The notes under the pieces were generated by a model, which was not told the DNA's origin, searched no databases, and saw only the letters and a list, made by a program, of their open reading frames with translations. Made by a program: the position numbers and the translations under genes. From NCBI GenBank assembly GCA_024742495.1, contig JANSYJ010000004.1:208690-272689 (forward strand): a stretch of 64,000 bases of DNA. Reading direction: 5' to 3'. Positions 1-9,737 of the stretch are shown one piece after another (position 1 is the stretch's first letter; every line of letters begins with the position of its first letter). This stretch comes from Bacteroidota bacterium (GTDB taxonomy: Bacteria > Bacteroidota > Bacteroidia > Flavobacteriales > Schleiferiaceae).

Positions 1-1
1 G

Positions 2-256
2 GGAGGCTTTATTGGCATCGGACGCACCGAAACTTTAGCAGAGGATTTCAACACCGAGTATTTTACCAAGTTAGACATCCGCAATTCAAGCCAATTAAGC
101 TTTAATGGGACTTTTAAGAAAGTGGAAGTCATTACAAACCACCCAAGCGATTCCTACGTATATGAAGGTGAGGAGGGTTTAAAGTCAGGCTTAAAAATCA
201 CAAATCCAGCACTTTTCTGGTCTAAGTCAAAGTATCTTGTAATTTTGCTGGACTGA
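2..256 (+). CDS. C-terminal fragment of an unidentified protein
   Basis: An open frame runs from the window edge to a TGA at 254-256 and gives the last 84 residues of a gene that begins upstream. The fragment opens with a glycine-rich GGFIGIGRTE segment and then has polar, beta-rich sequence (for example KVEVITNHPSDSYVYEGEEG). It has no membrane segment. I do not recognise the family. The next gene on the same strand starts about 40 bases downstream. The coding call rests on an uninterrupted frame and sensible composition. Confidence 0.6.
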   Translation, partial: GGFIGIGRTETLAEDFNTEYFTKLDIRNSSQLSFNGTFKKVEVITNHPSDSYVYEGEEGLKSGLKITNPALFWSKSKYLVILLD

Positions 257-297
257 TATAGGGGGCTGAGTTTGATAAACCAGCTATTAAAAGAGGA

Positions 298-771
298 ATG
301 AAGGTTAGCAATATGATTTTTTTCTACCGCTTGAAGTGGCTGGTAAGGCTTCTCTTGCTCTGTATTTTCGTCGATTTAAGTTTATCACTAATTCAAGGAA
401 GTCTTTCCGATCTTTTCCCTAATCATGAATTGGCAATTGCTGCAATTGCAGGTCTGCTAATTTTAACCCTACTCCGCTTCAGCTTTTTCTCCTATGAAGA
501 TGAATACGAGATTATTCATATTGACACACGAAGTTTAGTATTCGGCTTTTTAGAAAGTCAGAAACACCGTCACTATGAATTTGCTAAACTTATTCACGCT
601 GATTTCCAGATAGAAAAGGGTTTTCTAAAGTATAAACTTACTTTAACGGTAAACTCCAGTACCGGTGATAAAAAGCTTAGGCGCTTTGACCTTTACTTCC
701 TAAATGCCGAGAAAAGAAGCTACGTAGAGAACTCCTTGAAAAAAGTTCTAAAAGCCAACAATGCCTCATAG
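298..771 (+). CDS. Small membrane protein, two N-terminal TM segments
   Basis: The 157-residue protein has two hydrophobic segments (about residues 14-34 and 44-63) followed by a charged soluble tail of roughly 90 residues rich in beta-prone sequence. This layout resembles small membrane proteins with a PH-like or YcxB-like cytoplasmic domain, but I cannot assign a family. ATG at 298 directly follows an AAGAGGA stretch. The in-frame ATG at 313 is an alternative start. No function is proposed. Confidence 0.6.
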   Translation: MKVSNMIFFYRLKWLVRLLLLCIFVDLSLSLIQGSLSDLFPNHELAIAAIAGLLILTLLRFSFFSYEDEYEIIHIDTRSLVFGFLESQKHRHYEFAKLIHADFQIEKGFLKYKLTLTVNSSTGDKKLRRFDLYFLNAEKRSYVENSLKKVLKANNAS

Positions 772-817
772 CTTTTAGCGATGGATGTTTGCTTAACTTT
801 ACCGCAAATTAAAGTTT

Positions 818-1252
818 ATGCTTACCGGTTTACAGCACCTACATTCTAGTATTCCTTACCTTTTTTTACCGCTTATTTTAATCGCCATTGTGGTATTTTG
901 GGTGAAATCATTCGGCCAAAGTGCATTCGGGAAAACCGATAAAAGATTGGCTTTAATTACTTTAATCCTCAGTCATTTACAACTTGTATTTGGCCTATTA
1001 TTATATTTTATCGGCCCCAAGGGCTTTGCTTATACTTCCGTTTCTGGATTTATGAAGGACGCTGTTTTACGCTTATATGCTGTAGAACATATCTCAGTGA
1101 TGCTCATTGCAATAGTGCTCATCACCGTAGGTTATTCTCGTGCCAAAAGACAGGAGGATAGCGGTAAAAAATTCCGCGGTTTAGCGGTCTTCTATTCCCT
1201 AGGATTAGTATTTATCCTATCGCGGATCCCTTGGGAAGCCTGGCTTTCCTAA
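818..1252 (+). CDS. Four-TM membrane protein, flavobacterial cytochrome-b-like family
   Basis: The 144-residue protein has four predicted transmembrane helices. It begins MLTGLQHLHS and contains conserved pieces typical of a short membrane family in Flavobacteriia that databases often label cytochrome B: an LSHLQL segment, MKDAVLRLYAVEH, and a C-terminal SRIPWEAW. Histidines at the membrane edges (LQHLHS, LSHL, AVEH) could bind heme, but this is inference. It ends 3 bases before hflX, so the two may be co-transcribed. Confidence 0.7.
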   Translation: MLTGLQHLHSSIPYLFLPLILIAIVVFWVKSFGQSAFGKTDKRLALITLILSHLQLVFGLLLYFIGPKGFAYTSVSGFMKDAVLRLYAVEHISVMLIAIVLITVGYSRAKRQEDSGKKFRGLAVFYSLGLVFILSRIPWEAWLS

Positions 1253-1255
1253 AAC

Positions 1256-2455
1256 ATGATTGAAACTAAAAAGAAAAGCTCTATTGGCCGCGAAAAAGCG
1301 GTTCTAATAGGAGCTATTACCGCCTTCCAAAACGAAGAAAAAGTTACGGAATACCTAGATGAGTTGGCTTTCTTAGCCGATACAGCTGGGGCTGATTCCC
1401 TAAAGCGATTCACGCAAAAACTCGATACACCAAACCCCAAGACATTTCTAGGCTCTGGAAAGGTTGAGGAAATCGCGGCCTATATCAAGGCGGAGGAAAT
1501 TGACATTGCCATCTTTGATGATGAACTTTCACCCTCCCAACTGAAAAATATCGAGCGCATCTTTGAGATTAAGGTCTTAGACAGGACCAATCTTATTCTG
1601 GACATTTTTGCGGCAAGAGCAACAACCTCTTATGCCCGCACCCAGGTGGAGCTTGCTCAATATCAATATCTGCTGCCCCGACTTACTAATATGTGGACAC
1701 ACCTTAGTAAGCAAAAGGGTGGTATAGGCATGAAAGGCCCGGGTGAACGTGAAATTGAAACCGACCGACGGATCATACGCGATAAAATTTCCCTACTAAA
1801 AAAGCAGCTGGTTAAGATTGATAAGCAAATGGCCATCCAAAGGTCTAACCGCGCTAGCATGGTGCGCGTAGCCTTGGTAGGTTACACCAATGTGGGGAAA
1901 TCCACCTTGATGAATCTTCTCAGTAAGTCCAAGGTATTTGCGGAAAATAAACTTTTCGCCACCCTAGACACAACCGTGCGTAAGGTGGTCATTCACAACC
2001 TTCCCTTCCTGCTAAGTGATACGGTAGGTTTTATCCGCAAATTACCAACCCAGTTGGTGGAGTCCTTTAAATCTACCCTCGATGAAGTGCGGGAGGCGGA
2101 CGTATTACTGCAAGTGGTGGATATATCCCATCCCAATTTTGAAGAACATATCAGCACCGTAGATCGTACTATCGCTGAGATTGATGGTTCCGACAAACCA
2201 ACCATAATGATCTTCAACAAAATAGATGCTTATCAAGCCGAGTATCGGGATCCCGACGATTTAAGCGCCCCCGAAAATAATCGCCACTTTAGCATGGATG
2301 AATGGAAAGCAACCTGGTTTGCCCGCACCGATCGACAGGCAGTATTTATATCCGCTACTGAAAAAGAAAACATTGAAGATTTGCGCAATCGACTTTATGA
2401 AACGATTGCCGAAATCCACGCTCGCCGTTACCCCAATAATAATTTTCTCTTTTAA
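1256..2455 (+). CDS. hflX: GTPase HflX
   Basis: HflX is a ribosome-associated GTPase that splits or rescues ribosomes under stress. The 399-residue protein has the HflX N-terminal domain (about 1-190) with the glycine-rich GGIGMKGPGE segment at 155-164, then a G domain. The G1 motif GYTNVGKST is at 209-217, G3 DTVG at 255-258 and G4 NKID at 321-324. Length and order fit the family. The gene sits 3 bases after a small membrane-protein gene and 9 bases before the malic enzyme gene. Confidence 0.95.
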   Translation: MIETKKKSSIGREKAVLIGAITAFQNEEKVTEYLDELAFLADTAGADSLKRFTQKLDTPNPKTFLGSGKVEEIAAYIKAEEIDIAIFDDELSPSQLKNIERIFEIKVLDRTNLILDIFAARATTSYARTQVELAQYQYLLPRLTNMWTHLSKQKGGIGMKGPGEREIETDRRIIRDKISLLKKQLVKIDKQMAIQRSNRASMVRVALVGYTNVGKSTLMNLLSKSKVFAENKLFATLDTTVRKVVIHNLPFLLSDTVGFIRKLPTQLVESFKSTLDEVREADVLLQVVDISHPNFEEHISTVDRTIAEIDGSDKPTIMIFNKIDAYQAEYRDPDDLSAPENNRHFSMDEWKATWFARTDRQAVFISATEKENIEDLRNRLYETIAEIHARRYPNNNFLF

Positions 2456-2464
2456 GACCGTTCT

Positions 2465-4747
2465 ATGGCTAAAGTGAGTAAAAAGAATACCCTCGATTAT
2501 CACTCTTCCGGACGTCCTGGTAAAATCGAGGTTATTCCAACCAAGCCGAGTAATTCTCAGCGCGATTTGTCTATGGCCTATTCTCCTGGCGTGGCCGATC
2601 CCTGTTTAGAAATTGCGAGAGACCCCAAGCAAGTATATAATTACACCGCGAAAGGAAATTTAGTAGCGGTTATTTCGAATGGCACCGCCGTTTTAGGCTT
2701 AGGCGATATTGGCCCTGAAGCCAGCAAGCCCGTTATGGAGGGCAAAGGAGTTCTCTTTAAAATATTTGCCGACATCGATGTATTCGACATTGAGATTAAC
2801 GAAACCGATCCTGAGAAATTCGTAGAGCATGTGAAGGCCATTGCCCCAACCTTTGGAGGCATCAACTTAGAAGATATTAAGGCACCCGAAAGCTTTTATA
2901 TTGAAGATCGCCTTAAAGCCGAGCTAGACATTCCTGTGATGCATGATGATCAGCATGGAACGGCTATTATCGCCAGTGCCGGACTGCTAAACGCCAGCGA
3001 AGTGGTCCATAAAAAACTAGGCGATTTAAAAGTGGTGTTCAACGGTGCAGGAGCCAGCGCCAGTGCTACCGCTAAACTCTTTATGAGCCTCGGCGTAAAA
3101 GCCGAAAACCTATTGATGGCCGATAGTAAAGGGATTATCAATAGTAGACGAAATGACCTGAACGAAGAGAAAAAATTCTTTGTAAGAGATACCGAGCATA
3201 ATACTTTAAGCGAGGCTCTTGTTGGCGCCGATCTCTTTGTTGGCCTTTCTGTAGGTGGGATATTAAGTCAGGAGATGGTACGCAGCATGGCCAAGGACCC
3301 TATTGTATTTGCTTTAGCCAACCCTCACCCAGAAATAAACTACAAGCAAGCCAAGCAAGCGCGTGAAGATATTATCATCGCTACCGGGCGTTCTGATCAT
3401 CCTAATCAGGTGAATAACGTTTTGGGCTTCCCCTTCATTTTTAGAGGAGCCTTAGATGTTAGGGCCAATAAGATTATTGAGGAAATGAAGATTGCCGCCG
3501 CTAGAGCAATAGCGGAGTTAGCTAAAGAAACCGTTCCCGAAATTGTAAATCTGGCCTATAATGAAAGTAATCTTCAATTCGGAAGGGACTACATTATACC
3601 TAAGCCTTTTGATCCGCGACTTATCGTAAAAGTAGCCTGCGCGGTGGCCAAAGCGGCAATGGAGAGTGGCGTGGCGCAAGAGCCTATCCAAGACTGGGCT
3701 GCTTACAAAGAAGAACTCCTCAATCGACTAGGGAGGGATGATAAATTTATTCGCCTAGCACAAGAAAAGGCCTCCAAAGACCCCAAACGAATAGTGCTGG
3801 CGGAAGGTGATGAACTGAATACTTTAAAGGCCGCTCAAATTGCGGTGGATGAAGGCTTGGCCCATCCAATATTACTAGGTCGTAAAAACAGAATTGAAGC
3901 TTTAATTGCTGAACATAGTTTAGAAGACATTTCGCATCTTCCCATTATTGATCCCTATGTTCCGCACGAGCGCCAGGAATTGTATGCAAAGATGTTCTTT
4001 GAAAAAAGAGCCCGCAAAGGAATTACCCTCTACGATGCGCGAAAGAAAATGCGCGATCGCAATTACTATGGGGTGGCCATGACCGAAAGTGGCGATGCTG
4101 ATGCCTTTATCTCCGGTACTACCCGTCGCTATTCTGAAGTGATAAAACCCATTATTGAAATTATTGGCGCCCGCGAAGGCGTTAATCGCTTTGCCGGACT
4201 CTATATTATGCTTACCAAGCGTGGGCCCATGTTTTTTGCAGACACCACCGTTATCCCAGAACCTAATTCTGATGACATCGTCCAAATAACACGACTTTTA
4301 GCTGAAGGAATTCGACGCGTAAACCTCGAGCCACGCATTGCCCTTTTAGGTTATTCTAATTTTGGCAGTAGTAATGATCGTACCTCCAAAATAATGCAAG
4401 AGGCCCGTGAAATTTTGCATCGGGAAAACCCGGAGCTTATAGTTGATGGTGAGGTCCAGGCCAATATAGCCTTAAGCCAAGAATTGCTAAAAGAGAACTT
4501 CCCCTTTAGCACCCTGGTTGATAAAAAAGTAAATGGCTTTGTATTCCCAGATTTGGCATCGGGAAATATCGCTTATAAAATGCTTCAGTCCTTTGAAGCC
4601 GCGGAAGCTTTAGGACCGGTTTTACTAGGAGTTAATAAGCCCGCACATATATTACAAATGGGTGCATCTGTTAGAGAAATTGTAAATATGATTACCTTAG
4701 CAAGTGTGGACGCCCAAACACGGAAGCCAAACCTAAAACCCTTGTAA
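2465..4747 (+). CDS. maeB: NADP-dependent malic enzyme fused to a phosphotransacetylase domain
   Basis: The 760-residue protein has the MaeB layout: malic enzyme N-terminal domain ([13 protein letters not shown] at 38-50), NAD(P)-binding domain ([10 protein letters not shown]), and a C-terminal phosphate acetyltransferase-like domain from about residue 430. The enzyme converts malate to pyruvate and CO2, supplying NADPH. In this family the C-terminal domain is usually regulatory and binds acetyl-CoA rather than being catalytic. The stop codon overlaps the next ATG by one base (TAATG), so it is translationally coupled to the Usp gene. Confidence 0.93.
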   Translation: MAKVSKKNTLDYHSSGRPGKIEVIPTKPSNSQRDLSMAYSPGVADPCLEIARDPKQVYNYTAKGNLVAVISNGTAVLGLGDIGPEASKPVMEGKGVLFKIFADIDVFDIEINETDPEKFVEHVKAIAPTFGGINLEDIKAPESFYIEDRLKAELDIPVMHDDQHGTAIIASAGLLNASEVVHKKLGDLKVVFNGAGASASATAKLFMSLGVKAENLLMADSKGIINSRRNDLNEEKKFFVRDTEHNTLSEALVGADLFVGLSVGGILSQEMVRSMAKDPIVFALANPHPEINYKQAKQAREDIIIATGRSDHPNQVNNVLGFPFIFRGALDVRANKIIEEMKIAAARAIAELAKETVPEIVNLAYNESNLQFGRDYIIPKPFDPRLIVKVACAVAKAAMESGVAQEPIQDWAAYKEELLNRLGRDDKFIRLAQEKASKDPKRIVLAEGDELNTLKAAQIAVDEGLAHPILLGRKNRIEALIAEHSLEDISHLPIIDPYVPHERQELYAKMFFEKRARKGITLYDARKKMRDRNYYGVAMTESGDADAFISGTTRRYSEVIKPIIEIIGAREGVNRFAGLYIMLTKRGPMFFADTTVIPEPNSDDIVQITRLLAEGIRRVNLEPRIALLGYSNFGSSNDRTSKIMQEAREILHRENPELIVDGEVQANIALSQELLKENFPFSTLVDKKVNGFVFPDLASGNIAYKMLQSFEAAEALGPVLLGVNKPAHILQMGASVREIVNMITLASVDAQTRKPNLKPL

Positions 4748-5556
4748 TGAACATTTTACTGCCTACCGACTTTTCAGAGAATGCGGAACTTGCTACGGAA
4801 TACGCTTTTAAGCTGGCCGAAAAAGGCCAAGGCACTGTAACCGTTTTTCACGCCTATGATCTTCCCTACTCCGATCGCTCAATGAGCACCTCCTTATTGG
4901 AGGTTATGAAGGAGAATGCCGAGAATAATATGGCCGATCTTGAAACAAAACTCAAGGCCAAATACCCTCTTAACTTTAAAACACTAGTTCGTTTAGGAAA
5001 TCCCATCCGATTAATCACCGAAACATCGAATTTAGATGATATCGACCTGATTGTAATGGGTACCAAAGGGGCCAGTGGTTTAGAGGAAATTCTAATTGGA
5101 TCCAATGCCGCTAGCGTTATTCAAAACAGCAACAAGCCGGTATTGATTATTCCGCCACAATCGGAGGTAAAACCAATCAACAAGATTGTATTTGCTTGCG
5201 ATTTGGATCCTAAAGTAAAAGAACAACCCTTGCAACGTTTAGGGCGCTTTGCCCTTTTAAATGGTGCCACGGTAGACCTAGTTCATGTTCAAAACGAAAA
5301 CACCTCCGCGCCCAAGGCCGGAAGTCGCGATTTTTACAGCACTAACCTTGGCGGTGTTCCACATGAATTTAGCATTCTAAATGCTGAAAACGTAGAGGAA
5401 GCCATTACCGCCGAAGCGGAAAAAGAAAATGCCGATGTGGTTGCCGCCATATCTAAGCGCTACAATTTTATTGAAGGTCTTTTCCACCGCAGCATGACCA
5501 GCAAACTCGCCTATCATACGCGCCTGCCATTATTGGTATTGCATGAACCAAAATAG
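4747..5556 (+). CDS. Tandem universal stress protein
   Basis: The 269-residue protein consists of two Usp domains. The first (about 1-140) opens with NILLPTDFSENA and carries the nucleotide-binding signature GTKGASGLEEILIGS, followed by PVLIIP. The second (about 145-269) is more diverged and ends with LPLLVLHEP. Proteins of this type are cytoplasmic and bind ATP under stress. It overlaps the maeB stop by one base, which suggests a shared transcript. Confidence 0.9.
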   Translation: MNILLPTDFSENAELATEYAFKLAEKGQGTVTVFHAYDLPYSDRSMSTSLLEVMKENAENNMADLETKLKAKYPLNFKTLVRLGNPIRLITETSNLDDIDLIVMGTKGASGLEEILIGSNAASVIQNSNKPVLIIPPQSEVKPINKIVFACDLDPKVKEQPLQRLGRFALLNGATVDLVHVQNENTSAPKAGSRDFYSTNLGGVPHEFSILNAENVEEAITAEAEKENADVVAAISKRYNFIEGLFHRSMTSKLAYHTRLPLLVLHEPK

Positions 5557-5592
5557 ACTTCAGGCCTTATTTAAATAGGCTAAAGTGTAACC

Positions 5593-6666
5593 ATGAAGAT
5601 AGAATCCCTGGATGCTTGGATTAAGCCAAAATCCAAACCCTTATTAATTGCCGGACCTTGCAGCGTAGAAAGTGAGGAGCAAATGATGCAAACCGCCGCA
5701 TCTCTAGCTAAAAACGGCAATGTAAGTGCCCTAAGAGGTGGCGTTTGGAAACCCCGCACTAAGCCAGGCTCCTTTGAGGGAATTGGAAGCCCAGCCCTAA
5801 AATGGTTAAAGCAGGCCGGTATCGCCAATCAACTGCCGGTTTGCACCGAGGTGGCGAATGCCAAGCATGTGGAGCAGGCGCTGGAAGCGGAGATTGACAT
5901 TCTTTGGATCGGTGCGCGAACTACCGTTAACCCCTTTTATATTCAAGATATTGCCGACGCCCTTAAAGGTGTGGATATTCCCGTAATGGTGAAAAACCCT
6001 ATCCATCCGGAGGTGAAACTTTGGGTAGGTGCTTTAGAGCGGATTAATAATGCCGGAATCACTAAACTACTGGGTATCCATAGAGGTTTTTATGCCTATC
6101 AAAGTCAGCCCTTTAGAAACGAACCCAAATGGGAGGTGTTTTTCGAATTACGTCGCCTTTTGCCTGAACTGCCCGTAATTTGTGATCCCAGCCATATAGC
6201 TGGAAGAAGCGAACTAATTGGCGAAATCTGCCAATCGGCTTTGGACCTAGGCATGGATGGTTTTATGGTTGAATCCCATATTGAACCCCATAAGGCCTTG
6301 AGTGATCCTTTGCAACAGCTGCGGCCCTACGACTTGGATTTGGTTTACCGCGCTCTCGAGCACCGGGATGAGGCCATCGATGATAAACGCTTCATTCATC
6401 AATTGGAAGAACTTCGAAAGCAAATTGACGATGTTGATAACGAGCTGTTAAAGTTAATTGCTAAGCGTCAGGATTTATCCGAAGCAATTGGACCGGTTAA
6501 ATATGAAAATCAAGCCACCATATTTCAAATGAAACGCTGGTTTAAAGTTCTTGAAAATCGTAAAAAAGCGGGGCAGGAACTTAAGTTAGAAGACGATATG
6601 GTGCATGAGCTATTTCAGCTTTTGCATAAATATTCAATTGATACCCAAATTAAAAACCATCACTAA
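5593..6666 (+). CDS. Bifunctional DAHP synthase / chorismate mutase
   Basis: The 357-residue protein joins a type Ib DAHP synthase domain (about 1-260, with LIAGPCSVESEE at 18-29 and LRGGVWKPRT) to a C-terminal AroQ-type chorismate mutase domain (about 270-357). DAHP synthase condenses PEP and erythrose-4-phosphate in the first shikimate step. Chorismate mutase makes prephenate for phenylalanine and tyrosine. The synthase-first, mutase-last order is the form usual in Bacteroidota. The mutase may serve as the feedback-sensing domain, as known for related fusions. Confidence 0.93.
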   Translation: MKIESLDAWIKPKSKPLLIAGPCSVESEEQMMQTAASLAKNGNVSALRGGVWKPRTKPGSFEGIGSPALKWLKQAGIANQLPVCTEVANAKHVEQALEAEIDILWIGARTTVNPFYIQDIADALKGVDIPVMVKNPIHPEVKLWVGALERINNAGITKLLGIHRGFYAYQSQPFRNEPKWEVFFELRRLLPELPVICDPSHIAGRSELIGEICQSALDLGMDGFMVESHIEPHKALSDPLQQLRPYDLDLVYRALEHRDEAIDDKRFIHQLEELRKQIDDVDNELLKLIAKRQDLSEAIGPVKYENQATIFQMKRWFKVLENRKKAGQELKLEDDMVHELFQLLHKYSIDTQIKNHH

Positions 6667-7190
6667 TGCGCCTAGCGATAAAACTACTATTCATCACCTT
6701 TTTTGGAATTCATGGGCTACAGGCTCAGCTTATTGATAGCGAAAATTCTAAAGTGAGCTTCGAAATTTCAAACCTGGGCTTTAATACCGTTGAAGGAAAC
6801 TTTAGCGGCCTGAAGGGTGAACTTAATCTTAGTAAAGATCAAGGAGCCTCTCGTCTGAGCATCTGCCTCAATCCCGCTACAATTACAACTGGCATAGACA
6901 AAAGAGACGAACACCTTAAAGAGGAAGATTTCTTTTGGACGAGCAAATACCCTGAGATTTGCTTTAAGGGAAGGAAATTTAAATTTCTTGGCGAAGGTCG
7001 CTGGGAAGTGGAAGGAATATTAAGCATTAGAGACGTTTCCAAGCCCATCACCATTGTGCTTACAAAAAAGGGGAAGATGGCTACTTGTGACTTTAGCATT
7101 AAGCGGAAGGACTACAATGTTGGCAATGATTTTTCCTCCTTCACCGCGGGTGAGGAAGTGAAATTGATGGTTAGCCTTAGCCTCAAATAA
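6666..7190 (+). CDS. YceI-family periplasmic lipid-binding-like protein
   Basis: The 174-residue protein has a signal peptide (MRLAIKLLFITFFGIHGLQAQ) and a YceI-type lipocalin-like barrel with the familiar pieces VSFEISNLGFNTVEGNF, KRDEHLKEEDFF and KRKDYNVGND. YceI proteins bind isoprenoid or other amphiphilic molecules in the periplasm, but the ligand here is unknown. Its ATG overlaps the stop of the DAHP synthase gene by one base. Confidence 0.9.
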   Translation: MRLAIKLLFITFFGIHGLQAQLIDSENSKVSFEISNLGFNTVEGNFSGLKGELNLSKDQGASRLSICLNPATITTGIDKRDEHLKEEDFFWTSKYPEICFKGRKFKFLGEGRWEVEGILSIRDVSKPITIVLTKKGKMATCDFSIKRKDYNVGNDFSSFTAGEEVKLMVSLSLK

Positions 7191-7245
7191 TCGCTTTATA
7201 AACGGAATCATAGCATAGCCTTCTAAAGCTTTGTAATTTGCCGCT

Positions 7246-8985
7246 ATGACCAAAGGACCAGTTGCTATTTGGAAGGCAAAGCCTCTGCCAAGCCCTACTG
7301 AAATTGCTCAACTTCAAGCTAATCTAGCTCTAGATGAGAAAATCCTCATACTGCTTTTGCAGAGGGGCATCCGTAGCTTTAACGAGGCCCGTAACTTTTT
7401 TAAGCCCAGTTTAGATCAATTGCTAAATCCCTTTCTGATGAAGGATATGGATTTAGCTGTAAATCGAGTGCAAGCCGCCATTGATAAGGCTGAGAAAATC
7501 CTCATTTACGGCGATTACGATGTTGATGGCACCACCGCGGTAAGCTTAATGGCGCGATTCCTAGAGCCGCATTACAGCAATTTCGAAACCTATATCCCCG
7601 ATCGCTATAAAGAAGGTTATGGCGTTTCTAAGTTAGGCATCGACTATGCCCATGAAAAAGGGATCCAATTAATTATCGCCTTAGACTGTGGCATAAAAGC
7701 ACTGGAGAAAGTTGACTATGCTAAAAGTAAAGGCATCGACTTTATCATCTGTGATCATCATACGCCAGGCCCGGAAATACCTCAGGCAGTGGCGGTACTC
7801 GACCCCAAGCGAAAAGACTGTAAGTATCCCTATAAAGGATTAAGTGGCTGTGGGGTAGGTTTCAAACTTTGTCAAGCTCTTAATGAAAAATGGCAAGGCG
7901 AGCCTGAGCAACTTTGGCCTTTACTGGATCTTTTAGCTTTAAGCATCGGTGCCGATATCGTGCCCATGGATGGGGAAAATAGAACTCTGGCCTATTTCGG
8001 CCTGAAACGCATTAATTCCGCGCCTTCGGATGGCATTGCCGCTTTATTAAAATCTTCGGGTATTCGAAAATCCAATTATGATATTGGTGATCTTGTGTTT
8101 ACCCTCGCACCTCGGATAAATGCAGCCGGACGATTAGAGCACGGCCAAAAGGCGGTTGATCTCTTAAGAGGCAGCGACCTTAGTTTACTACCAGATATCG
8201 CCCAAGAAATTGAAAGTCGCAATCTGGCACGAAAAAAACTTGATCGCTCGATATTCAAAGAAGCTCTAGCCCAAGTAGAAAGCCATATCCCCGCTGAAAA
8301 TTTCAGTACCCTCGTTTTTCAAAAAGACTGGCATAAAGGAGTGATTGGCATCGTTGCTTCGCGCCTCATTGAAGTTTATTATCGCCCAACCATCGTGCTT
8401 ACCCAATCAGGTGATAAACTAGCTGGCTCCGCGCGATCGGTTCAAGGTTTTGATTTATACCGAGCACTTGAAGCCTGTGAAGACCATCTCTTGCAATTCG
8501 GTGGACATCCAGCGGCAGCGGGTATGACCCTCCTGCCGGAAAGACTAAATGACTTTAAAGCCGCCTTTGAAACTGCGGTTGCTCAGCAAATAAAACCCGA
8601 ACAAAGAAGAGCCCAGCACGAGTACGATTTGGAAGTTAAAGCTGAGGAATTGGATGATAAGTTCTATCGCCTCCTTCAGCGCTTTGCCCCTTACGGCCCG
8701 GAAAACCTCTCCCCTTTGCTACTTTGTAGAGGATTAAAAGATGTCGGCTCTCGACTAGTTGGTGAAGATCAAAAACATCTCAAGCTCAGCTTAGTTGATG
8801 AAAGGAGCGGGCTCATTCTGGATGGTATTGGTTTTAATTTGGGATCTCGCCTAGACCTGCTAAAATATGGAACCAGCCTAGCCGTGCTTTTCCATTTGGA
8901 ACTAAATGTTTTTAGAGATCGGGCCAGTTTACAGATTAGAGCCTTGGATATAAAAGCAGACGAAACATTAAACGATAAAAAATGA
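7246..8985 (+). CDS. recJ: Single-stranded-DNA-specific exonuclease RecJ
   Basis: RecJ is the 5'-3' single-strand exonuclease of recombination and repair. The 579-residue protein carries the DHH phosphoesterase motifs: YGDYDVDG (D90, D92, D94), ALDCG (D147) and CDHH (170-172). A DHHA1 domain with GGHPAAAGM and a C-terminal OB-like region follow. Length is normal. The next gene starts inside its end with a 4-base ATGA overlap. Confidence 0.95.
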   Translation: MTKGPVAIWKAKPLPSPTEIAQLQANLALDEKILILLLQRGIRSFNEARNFFKPSLDQLLNPFLMKDMDLAVNRVQAAIDKAEKILIYGDYDVDGTTAVSLMARFLEPHYSNFETYIPDRYKEGYGVSKLGIDYAHEKGIQLIIALDCGIKALEKVDYAKSKGIDFIICDHHTPGPEIPQAVAVLDPKRKDCKYPYKGLSGCGVGFKLCQALNEKWQGEPEQLWPLLDLLALSIGADIVPMDGENRTLAYFGLKRINSAPSDGIAALLKSSGIRKSNYDIGDLVFTLAPRINAAGRLEHGQKAVDLLRGSDLSLLPDIAQEIESRNLARKKLDRSIFKEALAQVESHIPAENFSTLVFQKDWHKGVIGIVASRLIEVYYRPTIVLTQSGDKLAGSARSVQGFDLYRALEACEDHLLQFGGHPAAAGMTLLPERLNDFKAAFETAVAQQIKPEQRRAQHEYDLEVKAEELDDKFYRLLQRFAPYGPENLSPLLLCRGLKDVGSRLVGEDQKHLKLSLVDERSGLILDGIGFNLGSRLDLLKYGTSLAVLFHLELNVFRDRASLQIRALDIKADETLNDKK

Positions 8986-9737
8986 AACAAACTGTATTAA
9001 TTACCGGCGCCAGCAGCGGAATTGGCAGAGCCACGGCACAAGCCCTAGCGCAAAAGAATTTCCGACTTATACTTTGTGGTCGTCGCATGGAGCGATTAGA
9101 GGCTTTACAGTCGGAATTGGAAGGAATTACAGAAGTACACTGCCTCAGTTTTGATGTGCGTGATCGAGAAGCGGTGGAAGCAGCTTTTTCCAGTTTACCC
9201 GAAGGCTTCAAACAAATTGACGTTCTCATTAATAATGCCGGTAATGCCCATGGCCTCGATCCTATACAAGCTGGCAATTACGAAGATTGGGATGCGATGC
9301 TGGATATAAACGTGAAAGGCCTGCTTTATGTGAGTAAGGAAGTGATTCCACAATTTATAGAACGTAAAAAAGGGCATATCCTTAATATTGGCTCAACCGC
9401 CGGAAAGGAAGTTTATCCCAATGGAAATGTTTATTGCGCTTCCAAACATGCGGTAGATGCGCTAAATCAAGGTATGCGAATTGACCTCAACAAGCATAAT
9501 ATTAGAGTAGGAGCAATTCACCCAGGATTGGTTGAAACCGAATTTAGTGAAGTGCGATTTAAAGGTGATACTGAGCGGGCCGCCAAAGTATATCAAGGCT
9601 ATCGACCATTACAAGCAGCTGACATTGCAGATATTATAGCCTTTGTTTTAAGCAGACCCTATCATGTAAATATTGCCGATCTAATGGTAATGAGCACCGA
9701 TCAGGCCAGCAGTACTATTGTAAATAAGAGTAATTAA
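8982..9737 (+). CDS. Short-chain dehydrogenase/reductase (YdfG-like)
   Basis: This classical SDR of 251 residues has the NAD(P)-binding GASSGIG at 9-15, NNAG at 84-87, and catalytic Ser138, Tyr151 and Lys155. The sequence most resembles the YdfG group, which oxidises hydroxy acids such as serine or 3-hydroxy acids with NADP, but the substrate here is unproven. It overlaps recJ by 4 bases and meets the convergent peptidase gene with a 4-base overlap of the stop codons. Confidence 0.9.
   Translation: MKQTVLITGASSGIGRATAQALAQKNFRLILCGRRMERLEALQSELEGITEVHCLSFDVRDREAVEAAFSSLPEGFKQIDVLINNAGNAHGLDPIQAGNYEDWDAMLDINVKGLLYVSKEVIPQFIERKKGHILNIGSTAGKEVYPNGNVYCASKHAVDALNQGMRIDLNKHNIRVGAIHPGLVETEFSEVRFKGDTERAAKVYQGYRPLQAADIADIIAFVLSRPYHVNIADLMVMSTDQASSTIVNKSN

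Noticed and set aside
3920..4285. Minus-strand 121-codon frame inside maeB
   Set aside because: It is the complement of the phosphotransacetylase domain of a clear gene.
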